NCBI GenBank assembly: GCA_025352695.1
Contig: JANXSK010000237.1
Span: forward strand, 1-33,782
Direction: 5' to 3'
Source: Ferruginibacter sp.
Lineage (GTDB): Bacteria > Bacteroidota > Bacteroidia > Chitinophagales > Chitinophagaceae
Length of the DNA stretch: 33,782 bases
Position numbers and translations under genes: made by a program. The notes below the pieces were generated by a model that was given only the letters and a program-made list of their open reading frames with translations, ran no database searches and was not told the DNA's origin. Positions 15,644 to 22,980 of this stretch are shown here, in pieces (the stretch's first letter is position 1; the number at the start of each line of letters is the position of its first letter).

Positions 15644-15871
15644 ATGCAATACAATCATAAGATACTATTAAACAAAGAAGAAGATGGTGGTTATATGGTT
15701 ACTGTGCCAGCATTGCCTGGTTGTATTACCCAGGGCGATACGGTTGATGAGGCTTTAATAATGGCAAGAGAAGCCATTGAATTATATGTAGAAGAATTGC
15801 AATCAAGAGGAGAATTTATACCGGACAATAGCAAGACTCTGGAATACTCCATCAACCTGCAAACTGCATGA
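15644..15871 (+). CDS. hicB: HicB-type antitoxin (short form)
   Basis: A 75-residue protein with the HicB partial-RNase-H fold: KEEDGGYMVTVPALPGC, then GDTVDEALIMAREAIELYVEEL. HicB antitoxins bind and neutralise HicA. Many carry a C-terminal HTH or ribbon-helix-helix domain for autoregulation; this one stops about 20 residues after the fold (EFIPDNSKTLEY) and shows no such domain. The antitoxin precedes the toxin, the reverse of the classic hicAB order, and overlaps it by 4 nt (ATGA). It has its own -7 box and a palindrome between box and start. The module sits in the middle of a plus-strand metabolic gene run. Confidence 0.88.
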   Translation: MQYNHKILLNKEEDGGYMVTVPALPGCITQGDTVDEALIMAREAIELYVEELQSRGEFIPDNSKTLEYSINLQTA

Positions 15872-16071
15872 ACCAATCTCCACAGCACTTAGTTAAGCTT
15901 TTGGAAAAGAATGCATTTATTTTTAAACGTTCGAAAGGTTCTCACCAGATTTTTTATAATTCAGCCAAAAATATTACAGTTATTGTACCCGTACATGGCA
16001 GCAAAGATATAAAGAAAGGAATATTTTTAGCGTTCCTTAAACAAGCTGGTGTTGATAAAAATGAGATTTAA
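15868..16071 (+). CDS. hicA: HicA-type mRNA interferase toxin
   Basis: A 67-residue protein of normal HicA length with the double-stranded-RNA-binding-like fold: HLVKLLEKNAFIFKRSKGSHQIFYN, with the catalytic His at residue 26 in G-S-H, then a basic strand and PVHGSKDIKKGIFLAFLKQAG at the end. HicA cleaves mRNA in a translation-independent way and is held inactive by HicB. Its ATG overlaps the hicB stop codon (ATGA), giving translational coupling. pyrF begins only 5 nt after its stop codon, so the toxin gene is probably co-transcribed with a pyrimidine-synthesis gene. No defect is visible. Confidence 0.9.
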   Translation: MNQSPQHLVKLLEKNAFIFKRSKGSHQIFYNSAKNITVIVPVHGSKDIKKGIFLAFLKQAGVDKNEI

Positions 16072-16076
16072 TTATT

Positions 16077-16877
16077 ATGACAAGACAACAACTCATTCAA
16101 CAAATACAATTAAAAAAATCATACCTCTGCGTTGGGCTGGATACTGATTTTGAGAAAATACCAAAACACCTGCAGTCACACCCGGATGCAATATTTGAAT
16201 TTAATAAACAGATCATTGATGCCACAAAAGATCTTTGTGTAGCCTATAAGATCAATACTGCTTTTTATGAAGTGTTAGGGGCAAAAGGATGGGATATTAT
16301 GGAAAGAACAGTCAACTATATTCCGAAGGAACATTTTACTATTGCAGATGCCAAACGCGGCGACATTGGTAACACTTCTACTCAATATGCCAAAGCATTT
16401 TTTGATACCTTAAATTTTGATTCAATAACTGTAGCACCGTATATGGGTGAAGATAGTGTTCGCCCGTTTTTAGAATTTGATAATAAATGGGCTATTGTTT
16501 TAGGCTTAACCAGCAACACGGGTAGCCAGGATTTTGAACAGAAAAAAATTGGCGATAATTTCTTGTATGAAGAAGTTTTAAAAACAGTGAAAACCTGGGG
16601 AAAGGAAGATAACCTAATGTTTGTAATTGGCGCCACAAAAGCCAGTGGCTTTGAAAATATCCGAAAAATTATTCCTAATCATTTTTTACTGGTACCGGGT
16701 GTTGGTTTTCAGGGTGGCAGTTTAAAGGAAGTTAGCAATTACGGGCTCAATAAAGATTGTGGTCTTTTAATAAATGCCAGCCGTGCCATTATTTACGCCA
16801 GCGAAAAGGAAGATTTTGCAACCGAAGCAAGGGCCGTTGCGTTGCAGTATCAAACTGAGATGGCAAGTTATTTATAA
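16077..16877 (+). CDS. pyrF: Orotidine 5'-phosphate decarboxylase, type 2
   Basis: The enzyme decarboxylates OMP to UMP, the last step of de novo pyrimidine synthesis, in the cytoplasm. The 266-residue protein is the longer type 2 (PyrF/UMPS-like) form: CVGLDTDFEKIP near residue 18, VAYKINTAFYE, and the catalytic DAKRGDIGNT at residues 91-100 with the Asp-Lys-Asp array. Later come VAPYMGEDSV, LTSNTGSQDF, VIGAT and VPGVGFQGG (phosphate binding), and a C-terminal NASRAI. The start ATG at 16077 is 5 nt after hicA. No promoter box is visible between them, so expression through the hicBA promoter or from within hicBA is likely. It is convergent with the YCII-like gene. Confidence 0.95.
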   Translation: MTRQQLIQQIQLKKSYLCVGLDTDFEKIPKHLQSHPDAIFEFNKQIIDATKDLCVAYKINTAFYEVLGAKGWDIMERTVNYIPKEHFTIADAKRGDIGNTSTQYAKAFFDTLNFDSITVAPYMGEDSVRPFLEFDNKWAIVLGLTSNTGSQDFEQKKIGDNFLYEEVLKTVKTWGKEDNLMFVIGATKASGFENIRKIIPNHFLLVPGVGFQGGSLKEVSNYGLNKDCGLLINASRAIIYASEKEDFATEARAVALQYQTEMASYL

Positions 16878-16915
16878 AATTATTTTTTTATAAAAGATGC
16901 GCATCAACAATAAAT

Positions 16916-17344
16916 TTATTCCTGAGGTTTACCTAGTTCAAAACTATCTATGGCTAGTGTATACCAAGACGTTATTTCTGCCGTAAATAAACCTGCTGCA
17001 ATTGCGGCATCTGATTGAACGATAGTTTCTCCATCTTTTTTTGTAGGACAATCAAAAACAAGGAGCCCACGCCTTTGATGGCTGTTTTCGCCAAAAAGCC
17101 CAGCTATCTTCAATATACCTTGTTTATACAAAAGGCTGATATTTGCCAAATGATTTTCAAACAATTGGGCACTCGTTGCAGTATCTACTGTTGTGTTAGG
17201 ACCTGTAGTCAACAAAACAAACCTGTATTGCCTTATCTTATAACCCGGCTCTTGTACTGCTTTAGCTGGTTTTAATTTATTTTGCGCATCAGTTAAAAAG
17301 CCTACAATTAAAAAGCAGGTTGTTAAAAGAAAAAAACGTTTCAT
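16916..17344 (-). CDS. Secreted YCII-related (dimeric alpha-beta barrel) protein
   Basis: A 142-residue protein with a signal peptide (MKRFFLLTTCFLIVGFL, cleavage near DAQ). The rest follows the YCII pattern: RFVLLTTGPN, HLANISLLYKQGILKIAGLFGE, GLLVFDC, then an acidic helix and AAGLFTAEITSWYTL. YCII-like domains are ferredoxin-like barrels found alone or near sigma factors; the function of exported forms is unknown. The start ATG at 17344 begins the signal peptide; an in-frame ATG at 17476 would add 44 residues that hide it. It is convergent with pyrF, and a 10-bp palindrome GATGCGCATC (16896-16905) lies between the two stops. Confidence 0.75.
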   Translation of the reverse strand: MKRFFLLTTCFLIVGFLTDAQNKLKPAKAVQEPGYKIRQYRFVLLTTGPNTTVDTATSAQLFENHLANISLLYKQGILKIAGLFGENSHQRRGLLVFDCPTKKDGETIVQSDAAIAAGLFTAEITSWYTLAIDSFELGKPQE

Positions 17345-17418
17345 AAAATAAAAATTAGGTAAAGCAAAAACTATCTCTTTAAAATACAACAATTTAGATA
17401 GTAATGGTAGAAGCGGAT

Positions 17419-17426
17419 TATATTTG
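17419..17426 (+). promoter_or_regulatory. Possible -7 promoter box far upstream of gcdH
   Basis: TATATTTG followed by C is an exact TAnnTTTG in the 254-bp gap between the YCII-like gene and gcdH, 172 nt before the gcdH ATG. The gap contains an open frame of about 70 codons on the plus strand with no ATG at its start and no recognisable similarity; I do not call it a gene. Nothing else is seen in the gap. Confidence 0.25.
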
Positions 17427-17598
17427 CTTCGTGAAATTAGTGATAAAAATGCCCTGATTTTAGCAACCCGTTTCACATTGGTAAAACATCAATTTAGGGA
17501 TGCACTACAAATGAGTGATCCGCCATGTCAGATAGATTTTAAACAACAGTTGGTAACATAAAAAAGTATAAATTAATCAAAATAAATAAACGTTTGCC

Positions 17599-18786
17599 AT
17601 GGCCACAAAAACAGACAATTTTCAAAGCCCTGATTATTTTAATGTTGACGAATTATTAACAGAGGAACACCGGTTAATAAGGGAAAGTGTACGCAATTAT
17701 GTGAAGAAAGAAATTTCGCCCATCATTGAAGAATATGCGCAACGGGCAGAATTTCCGCAACAAATTGTAAAACAATTAGGCGACCTGGGATGCTTTGGGC
17801 CTACCGTACCTGAGCAATACGGCGGCGGCGGGCTTGATTATATTAGTTATGGCTTAATGATGCAGGAGCTGGAACGAGGTGATAGTGGTGTTCGCAGTAC
17901 AGCAAGCGTGCAAGGAAGTTTAGTAATGTTTCCTATTTATCAATATGGCAACGAAGAACAACGCCATAAATATTTACCAAAACTGGCGAGCGGCAAATGG
18001 CTGGGATGTTTTGGATTAACAGAACCCGACCATGGAAGCGACCCCGCCGGTATGCTCACCAACTTTAAAGATAGCGGTGACGGGTACGTGATTTTAAATG
18101 GTGCTAAAATGTGGATCAGCAATGCGCCTTTTGCACAGGTAGCAGTAGTGTGGGCAAAAGATGATGCAGGTGAAATAAGGGGCATCATTGTAGAAAGAGG
18201 AATGGAAGGTTTTAGTACCCCAACAACACATGGTAAATGGAGCTTGCGTGCAAGTGCTACCGGCGAGCTGGTTTTTGATAATGTAAAAGTGCCGAAAGAA
18301 AATATATTACCAAATGTGAAGGGATTAAAAGGTCCGCTGGGTTGTTTAACCAAGGCAAGGTATGGTATTGCCTGGGGTGCCATTGGCGCCGCAATGGATT
18401 GTTACGATATTGCTTTAAATTATGCCAAAGAAAGAATTCAATTTGGCAAACCCATTGCAGGTTTTCAGTTGCAACAAAAAAAGTTAGCCGAAATGGTGAC
18501 TGAAATTACCAAGGCACAACTACTAAACTGGCGACTGGGTGTATTGATGAACGAAGGGAAAGTAACTCCGCAACAGGTAAGTATGGCCAAAAGAAATGCC
18601 TGCGAAATAGCTACCAATATTGCAAGGGAAGCCCGCCAAATGCTGGGCGGCATGGGCATAACAGGCGAATACCCCATTATGCGTCACATGATGAATTTGG
18701 AAAGTGTGATCACCTATGAAGGCACCCACGATATTCATTTACTGATTACAGGTATGGATATTACTGGGTTGAATGCGTTTAAGTAG
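17599..18786 (+). CDS. gcdH: Glutaryl-CoA dehydrogenase (acyl-CoA dehydrogenase family)
   Basis: An FAD enzyme that oxidises and decarboxylates glutaryl-CoA to crotonyl-CoA in lysine and tryptophan breakdown. The 395-residue protein shows the acyl-CoA dehydrogenase fold: FGLTEPDHGSDP and KMWISNAPFA for FAD and substrate binding, and ARQMLGGMGITGEYP. Two features mark the glutaryl-CoA subgroup: GVRSTASVQGSLVM, with the Arg at 99 that holds the distal carboxylate, and TYEGTHDIHLL, with the catalytic Glu at 374, followed by the DITGLNAF ending. The start ATG at 17599 follows TTTGCC; a good -7 box was not found close by. hbd, two genes on, would act on the hydrated product. Confidence 0.92.
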   Translation: MATKTDNFQSPDYFNVDELLTEEHRLIRESVRNYVKKEISPIIEEYAQRAEFPQQIVKQLGDLGCFGPTVPEQYGGGGLDYISYGLMMQELERGDSGVRSTASVQGSLVMFPIYQYGNEEQRHKYLPKLASGKWLGCFGLTEPDHGSDPAGMLTNFKDSGDGYVILNGAKMWISNAPFAQVAVVWAKDDAGEIRGIIVERGMEGFSTPTTHGKWSLRASATGELVFDNVKVPKENILPNVKGLKGPLGCLTKARYGIAWGAIGAAMDCYDIALNYAKERIQFGKPIAGFQLQQKKLAEMVTEITKAQLLNWRLGVLMNEGKVTPQQVSMAKRNACEIATNIAREARQMLGGMGITGEYPIMRHMMNLESVITYEGTHDIHLLITGMDITGLNAFK

Positions 18787-18801
18787 AAGGAGTTATGGGT
18801 T

Positions 18802-19153
18802 ATGAGTGAAAGCATTATTAAAAATAAAAATTTTTCGTTTGCAATGCGAATAATAAAAGTGTATAAATATTTGATCGGGATTAAAAAAGAATTTGTGCTA
18901 AGTAAACAATTGCTGAGAAGCGGAACTGCCGTGGGTGCTTTAGTAAGAGAAGTTCAGAATGCAGAAAGCAAAGCAGATTTTATTCATAAGTTTGAAATAG
19001 CGCAAAAAAAATGACGAAACACTATATTGGCTTGAACTACTTTACGAAAGTGAATATTTAGACCAAAAAGAATTTACAAGCAGACAAAAAGATGCTGCCG
19101 ATCTCTTAAAAATGATAAGAAGTGGTACAATAACCTCAAAGCGAAAAAAATGA
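18802..19153 (+). pseudogene. Frameshifted four-helix-bundle protein (S23 / bAvd-like, TIGR02436 type)
   Basis: The first frame (18802-19014) encodes the N-terminal helices: FSFAMRIIKVYKYL, then FVLSKQLLRSGTAVGALVREVQNAESKADFIHKFEIAQ. It stops at TGA right after a run of eight A at 19004-19011. The +1 frame continues at once with NDETLYWLELLYESEYLD and ends KMIRSGTITSKRKK, stop at 19151-19153. Joined, the two parts make a normal protein of about 117 residues of the family often encoded in intervening sequences of 23S rRNA genes and scattered through Bacteroidota genomes. Removing one A restores it. It may be a real frameshift, transcriptional slippage on the A8 tract, or a homopolymer sequencing error. 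Short repeats built on GTTATGAG / CTCATAAT flank it. Confidence 0.8.
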
Positions 19154-19172
19154 GTTATCAAGATCAATCCAG

Positions 19173-19214
19173 AACTCATAATTTATAACTCATAATTTAT
19201 AACAGATAACTTAT
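19173..19214. repeat. 14-bp tandem repeat array, three units
   Basis: The unit AACTCATAATTTAT occurs exactly twice (19173-19186 and 19187-19200), followed by a third copy matching 11 of 14 (19201-19214). It fills the gap up to the hbd start codon. Related sequence in opposite orientation (GAGTTATGGGTTATGAG, 18790-18806) lies on the other side of the frameshifted gene and includes its start codon, so the gene is bracketed by inverted relatives of one motif. Confidence 0.8.
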
Positions 19215-19217
19215 AAC

Positions 19218-20111
19218 ATGTACATAAATAATATTGCTGTCATCGGCGCAGGCACAATGGGTAACGGTATTGCACATGTGTTTGCACAGAATAGTTTTAA
19301 CGTAACATTGATTGATGTTGATCCTGTACAATTGGAAAAAGCCATTACTACCATTGGTAAAAATTTAGATCGACAGGTAGCTAAAGCAACCATTAGTGAC
19401 GAACAGAAAAAAACTGCTTTAGCAAATATTGCCATTATATCGGATATTAAAACAGGCGTACAAAATGCGCAGTTGGTTATTGAAGCTGCCACAGAAAATA
19501 CAGAACTTAAATTAAAAATATTTAAACAAATAGATGAAGCTGCACCCGCTGGTTGCATCCTTGCCACCAATACTTCTTCCATCTCCATTACAAAAATTGC
19601 AGCCGTTACCAAACGTCCGGAACTGGTGATTGGAATGCATTTTATGAACCCGGTTCCGGTAATGAAATTAGTTGAGGTCATCAACGGTTATGCAACTAAA
19701 AAAGAAGTGACAAATAGCATTGTTGAACTCAGCCAACAGCTGGGTAAAATACCTTGTGTGGTAAACGACTATCCCGGTTTTATTGCCAACCGCATTCTAA
19801 TGCCCATGATCAACGAGGCCATTTATAGTTTGTATGAAGCTGTTTCAAAGGTGGAAGAAATTGATACTGTGATGAAGCTGGGAATGGCTCACCCCATGGG
19901 GCCGTTGCAACTGGCCGACTTTATTGGCCTCGATGTTTGCCTGAGTATTTTAAAAGTTTTACAGGATGGATTTGGAAATCCTAAATACGCTCCTTGCCCT
20001 TTGTTAGTAAATATGGTGATGGCTGGTAAATTGGGTGTAAAAAGTGGGGAAGGATTTTATAGGTATCAACCTGGCAGCAAGGAGCTGGTTGTAAGTACAA
20101 GTTTCAAATAA
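19218..20111 (+). CDS. hbd: 3-hydroxybutyryl-CoA dehydrogenase
   Basis: An NAD(P)-dependent enzyme that interconverts 3-hydroxybutyryl-CoA and acetoacetyl-CoA. The 297-residue protein has the Rossmann start IAVIGAGTMGNGIAH at residues 6-20, LATNTSSISIT, the catalytic His at 141 within GMHFMNPVPVMKLVE, and DYPGFIANRILMPMINEA opening the C-terminal dimerisation domain, closing with GVKSGEGFYRY. Length is typical of the single-domain bacterial form rather than multifunctional FadB. The start ATG at 19218 sits directly after the 14-bp repeat array, so that array forms the whole upstream region. With gcdH upstream it would complete conversion of glutaryl-CoA towards acetoacetyl-CoA, given a crotonase from elsewhere. 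Confidence 0.94.
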   Translation: MYINNIAVIGAGTMGNGIAHVFAQNSFNVTLIDVDPVQLEKAITTIGKNLDRQVAKATISDEQKKTALANIAIISDIKTGVQNAQLVIEAATENTELKLKIFKQIDEAAPAGCILATNTSSISITKIAAVTKRPELVIGMHFMNPVPVMKLVEVINGYATKKEVTNSIVELSQQLGKIPCVVNDYPGFIANRILMPMINEAIYSLYEAVSKVEEIDTVMKLGMAHPMGPLQLADFIGLDVCLSILKVLQDGFGNPKYAPCPLLVNMVMAGKLGVKSGEGFYRYQPGSKELVVSTSFK

Positions 20112-20140
20112 TTTTTCTATTACGGCGATGGTTTTTTAAA

Positions 20141-20719
20141 ATGAAAAAAATGTATCCCAAACTTTACATGATACTCCTCGGCTGCACCCCCAAAGGCAGG
20201 CATACCGAACAACATGATATTTTCTTTGGCATTGGCAATTCGCTGGCTGATTTAAAACCTGCCATGCAACAGTTCTGGCGGGGTACACAACTGCACATTG
20301 ATGCCTGGCGTGAAGTGACGAATGTAGATGGGTTTAGTATAAAAATTGAGCAGCACAATGGCAATAAAGAAAACAGACAAAAAAATTTATTCTTTTTGAA
20401 CCTTGGAGGGTACAAACAAAATGAATTTGAAGAATTTCATTATAAAATGCTCACCGTTGCTGCCACCAAAGGTGATGCCGTTAAGGTTGCATTAAAAACA
20501 GTCTTTTACAAACATACTAGTTTAGCAGGACCCGGTGTATCTCATATCGACAACCGGTACGGTGTTGATGTGGATGATATTTTTGCAATAAAAGATATTC
20601 TGCCTGTAGAAATTAAAAAACAATTCAGTATTGAAATCAGCAATACACCAGTTGACAATCTGACGAAAGATGAACTTCACCTTGGGTATTTAAAATGGAC
20701 CGCAATACTGGTTACTTAA
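20141..20719 (+). CDS. DUF1543 domain protein
   Basis: A 192-residue cytoplasmic protein with the DUF1543 opening KLYMILLGCTPKGRHTEQHD followed by FFGIGNSLADL. The second half (YKHTSLAGPGVSHIDNRYGVDVDDIF) repeats the same kind of module with a second, shorter domain. The family has no assigned function. No signal peptide, membrane helix or catalytic motif is visible. It starts 29 nt after hbd on the same strand and may be co-transcribed. Its stop codon lies in the loop of an 11-bp hairpin. The ATG at 20150 is an alternative start. Confidence 0.85.
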   Translation: MKKMYPKLYMILLGCTPKGRHTEQHDIFFGIGNSLADLKPAMQQFWRGTQLHIDAWREVTNVDGFSIKIEQHNGNKENRQKNLFFLNLGGYKQNEFEEFHYKMLTVAATKGDAVKVALKTVFYKHTSLAGPGVSHIDNRYGVDVDDIFAIKDILPVEIKKQFSIEISNTPVDNLTKDELHLGYLKWTAILVT

Positions 20720-20733
20720 ATTACCAGTATTGC
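20702..20733 (+). terminator. Hairpin enclosing the DUF1543 stop codon, terminator-like
   Basis: GCAATACTGGT (20702-20712) and ACCAGTATTGC (20723-20733) form a perfect 11-bp stem with a 10-nt loop that contains the TAA. The sequence after it is not T-rich, so it is either a weak terminator or a 3'-end stabilising structure. The remaining gap to the convergent gene holds a 15-nt palindrome with one central unpaired base at 20798-20812, and nothing else. Confidence 0.5.
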
Positions 20734-20864
20734 ATTCAACAAAGAGCCTTTATAAATTAATTATGTCAAATAGTATGTATCTTAACTTTTCCACTTTTAG
20801 CTTTTAAAGCTAGTGATGGGAATCATACTAAAAGATGCAACTGTAAATATGCCAGGAAAAAATA

Positions 20865-21191
20865 CTACTTTTTTTTTGTGGTCAGATTATAAGAATCATC
20901 TACCATTTGTAGCAATAATTTATTGGATAAACTACCGTCTGCAATTACTGTATTCCAATGTTTTTTATTCATGTGAAAACCTGGCAATACAGCATCCGGA
21001 TATTCGTCTCTCCATTCAATCGCCTTGTCAGGATCGCACTTAACATTGAATTGTAATTGCCCGGCATCTAAAGGCACCAACAAAAAAATTTTGTTATTTA
21101 CTTTAAATACAAGTGTCGTTTCACCAAAAGGAAAACTTTCTGTTACCTGTGGTTTTTGTAAAACATATTCACGCAATAATTCTATATTCAT
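20865..21191 (-). CDS. MmcQ/YjbR family protein
   Basis: A 108-residue single-domain protein with the YjbR/CyaY-like pattern: an N-terminal helix MNIELLREYVLQKPQVTES, FPFGETTLVFKVNNKIFLLV, NVKCDPDKAIEWRDEYPD, and HMNKKHWNTVIADGSL near the end. Members bind DNA in some reports; the physiological role is unknown. It follows yigZ by 68 nt on the same strand and could be the last gene of a ribD-yigZ-mmcQ unit. Start ATG at 21191, stop TAG. Confidence 0.87.
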   Translation of the reverse strand: MNIELLREYVLQKPQVTESFPFGETTLVFKVNNKIFLLVPLDAGQLQFNVKCDPDKAIEWRDEYPDAVLPGFHMNKKHWNTVIADGSLSNKLLLQMVDDSYNLTTKKK

Positions 21192-21259
21192 GTAAATTTA
21201 ATTGACGGATTAAATTAGTTAGATCGGGATTTTTTACCGGGTAAGAATAGTACAAATAT

Positions 21260-21877
21260 TTATTTGATTTTTTCTACCTCTACTTGCTGTAATTCTTTCA
21301 GGCGATATAATACTTCTTGCAAACGGCTTTTGGCAATGCCTGCATTAATATGGCAAAACAATTGTAGCTCCTGACTAAAAACTGTGCAATTATATTGTTT
21401 CATTACCATCATTACTTCATTCATTTGTGTATAATTAAAATGAATCGTATACCTCACTTCAATTTGTTTTTGAATTACCGGCACTACTTGCAAAGCCAAC
21501 GTAGTAGCCGTTTTATAAGCATTTATCAAACCCGGAACACCAAGTAAAGTACCACCAAAATATCTTACAACAATAACTGCAGTATTGGTTATGGTCTTGC
21601 TGTCAATTTGCCAAAGTATAGGACGACCTGCAGTACCGGAAGGTTCCCCATCATCACTCACCCTGAAACTATTTCCATCGGTACCTACGCGGTAAGCAAA
21701 ACAATGATGTACCGCTTTGGCATGTTCTCTTTTTAAATTTTGCAGCAGCTTTTTAAAAGTATCTACTGTTTCAATCGGGTAAGCATAAGCTATAAATTTG
21801 CTACCACGTTCTTTAAACTCTGCCATTCCAGGCTTTTCTATAGTAAAATAAAATGTAGGATCAGTGGTAGTTGTCAA
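21260..21877 (-). CDS. yigZ: YigZ/IMPACT family protein
   Basis: A 205-residue protein of the UPF0029/IMPACT family: FKERGSKFIAYAYPIE, HHCFAYRVG, SDDGEPSGTAGRPIL (family signature) and VIVVRYFGGTLLGVPGLINAYK, followed by a C-terminal ferredoxin-like domain. Eukaryotic IMPACT modulates Gcn2; the bacterial role is unsettled, possibly nucleic-acid or ribosome related. The start is a TTG at 21877. No upstream in-frame ATG exists, and the first internal ATG would remove YFTIEKP, a segment that matches the usual N-terminus of the family. It lies 40 nt after ribD on the same strand. Confidence 0.9.
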   Translation of the reverse strand: MTTTTDPTFYFTIEKPGMAEFKERGSKFIAYAYPIETVDTFKKLLQNLKREHAKAVHHCFAYRVGTDGNSFRVSDDGEPSGTAGRPILWQIDSKTITNTAVIVVRYFGGTLLGVPGLINAYKTATTLALQVVPVIQKQIEVRYTIHFNYTQMNEVMMVMKQYNCTVFSQELQLFCHINAGIAKSRLQEVLYRLKELQQVEVEKIK

Positions 21878-21917
21878 TGGTGTGCTATTTTTATTTCCCG
21901 TTTTATAATTTGTTACT

Positions 21918-22955
21918 TTATAAGTAGTTTATGCCTGCTGTTGGCTGATAAATAGTTACAAGATCACTATGTATTTTGCAAGTATTTATTAAGTTATTGA
22001 TATTTAGCAGCGGTGCACTTATTCCCCCACCAATAGTCAGTTGCTCGTTTGTAATTACCCTTGCTTCATCCCAATAATGCTGATCAATAAATGACTGCAA
22101 TAATTTTGCTCCACCTTCAACCAATACACTTTCAATTTTTAACTGATATAAAGCATTTAATAACCCGGTAATAATATCTTTGCCGGAAGGTAATCTATAA
22201 AACGTTACGCCATTTTTCTCCTCCTGCTTCACCTGGTTAAAGACAATTGTTTTTACTTCGCCATCAAACAGGTGTAAATATGTTGGCAATTTTAGTTGCA
22301 GGTCAATCACCAGCCGAACAGGATTATTACCTTTCCATAACCGGGTAGTAAGTGTAGGATTGTCATGCAATGCAGTATTTGTTCCAACTAAAATTGCAGC
22401 TTCTTCACTACGCCATTTATGTACAAGGCGATTGGTAATTTCATTACTTATTTTTACAGGTGAAAAATTTGTATTGGCAATTTTTGCATCTCTGCTTTGT
22501 GCCCATTTTAAAATAATATACGGCCGATGTTTTACATGATAAGTAAAAAATCGTTTATTTAATTCCAATGCTTCTTTCTCCAAAATACCTGTAATAACAT
22601 TGATACCTGCTTGTTGTAATTTTTGTATCCCTTTGCCATCTACAGCTTCATAACTGTCTTTGCAGGCAATTACTACATCGGGTATTTTATGCTGAATGAT
22701 CAGGTCGGCGCAAGGTGCGGTTTTTCCATGGTGAGCGCAAGGCTCTAACGAAACAAAAAGGGTACTTTTTTCAATCAACGGCAGATTGGCTTTACTTACA
22801 CTATTGATACAATTTACTTCTGCATGTGCCTGACCATATTGTTGGTGGTACCCTTCTCCGATTATCTTATTTTGATACACCAACACTGAACCAACCATGG
22901 GATTGGGTGCCACATTTCCAGCCCCTAATTTTGCCAGTTGCAGGCAACGATGCAT
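21918..22955 (-). CDS. ribD: RibD, bifunctional riboflavin-synthesis deaminase/reductase
   Basis: RibD deaminates the pyrimidine intermediate of riboflavin synthesis and reduces its ribosyl side chain. The 345-residue protein has a zinc cytidine-deaminase-like domain (APNPMVGSVLV; HAEVNC with H44 and E46; EPCAHHGKTAPC with C73 and C82) and a C-terminal reductase domain beginning near RPYIILKWAQSRDAKI, with ILVGTNTALHDNPTLT and VEGGAKLLQSF. The coordinates use the ATG at 22955. However, the frame is open upstream to a CTG at 22976, giving TTYETY before MHRCL. That fits the usual RibD N-terminus (helix before Y-M-x-R), so a CTG start is plausible. Other riboflavin genes are not in the window. 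Confidence 0.93.
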   Translation of the reverse strand: MHRCLQLAKLGAGNVAPNPMVGSVLVYQNKIIGEGYHQQYGQAHAEVNCINSVSKANLPLIEKSTLFVSLEPCAHHGKTAPCADLIIQHKIPDVVIACKDSYEAVDGKGIQKLQQAGINVITGILEKEALELNKRFFTYHVKHRPYIILKWAQSRDAKIANTNFSPVKISNEITNRLVHKWRSEEAAILVGTNTALHDNPTLTTRLWKGNNPVRLVIDLQLKLPTYLHLFDGEVKTIVFNQVKQEEKNGVTFYRLPSGKDIITGLLNALYQLKIESVLVEGGAKLLQSFIDQHYWDEARVITNEQLTIGGGISAPLLNINNLINTCKIHSDLVTIYQPTAGINYL

Positions 22956-22980
22956 GTATGTTTCGTATGTTGTCAGGCGG

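Noticed and set aside
16896..16905. 10-bp palindrome GATGCGCATC between the convergent pyrF and YCII-like genes
   Set aside because: With no loop it cannot form a normal RNA hairpin, and there is no T tract directly after it; terminator call not supported.
17349..17561. Open frame of about 70 codons on the plus strand upstream of gcdH
   Set aside because: No ATG near its start, no recognisable similarity, and the opposite strand is equally open; it also contains a -7-like box. Chance open frame is more likely.
19004..19014. Programmed -1 ribosomal frameshifting on the A-rich heptamer
   Set aside because: The -1 frame runs into a stop within about 17 codons and is not the family sequence; the needed shift is +1 or -2.
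20813..21043. Plus-strand open frame opposite mmcQ/yjbR
   Set aside because: Almost wholly antisense to a clear family member; composition follows the real gene on the other strand.
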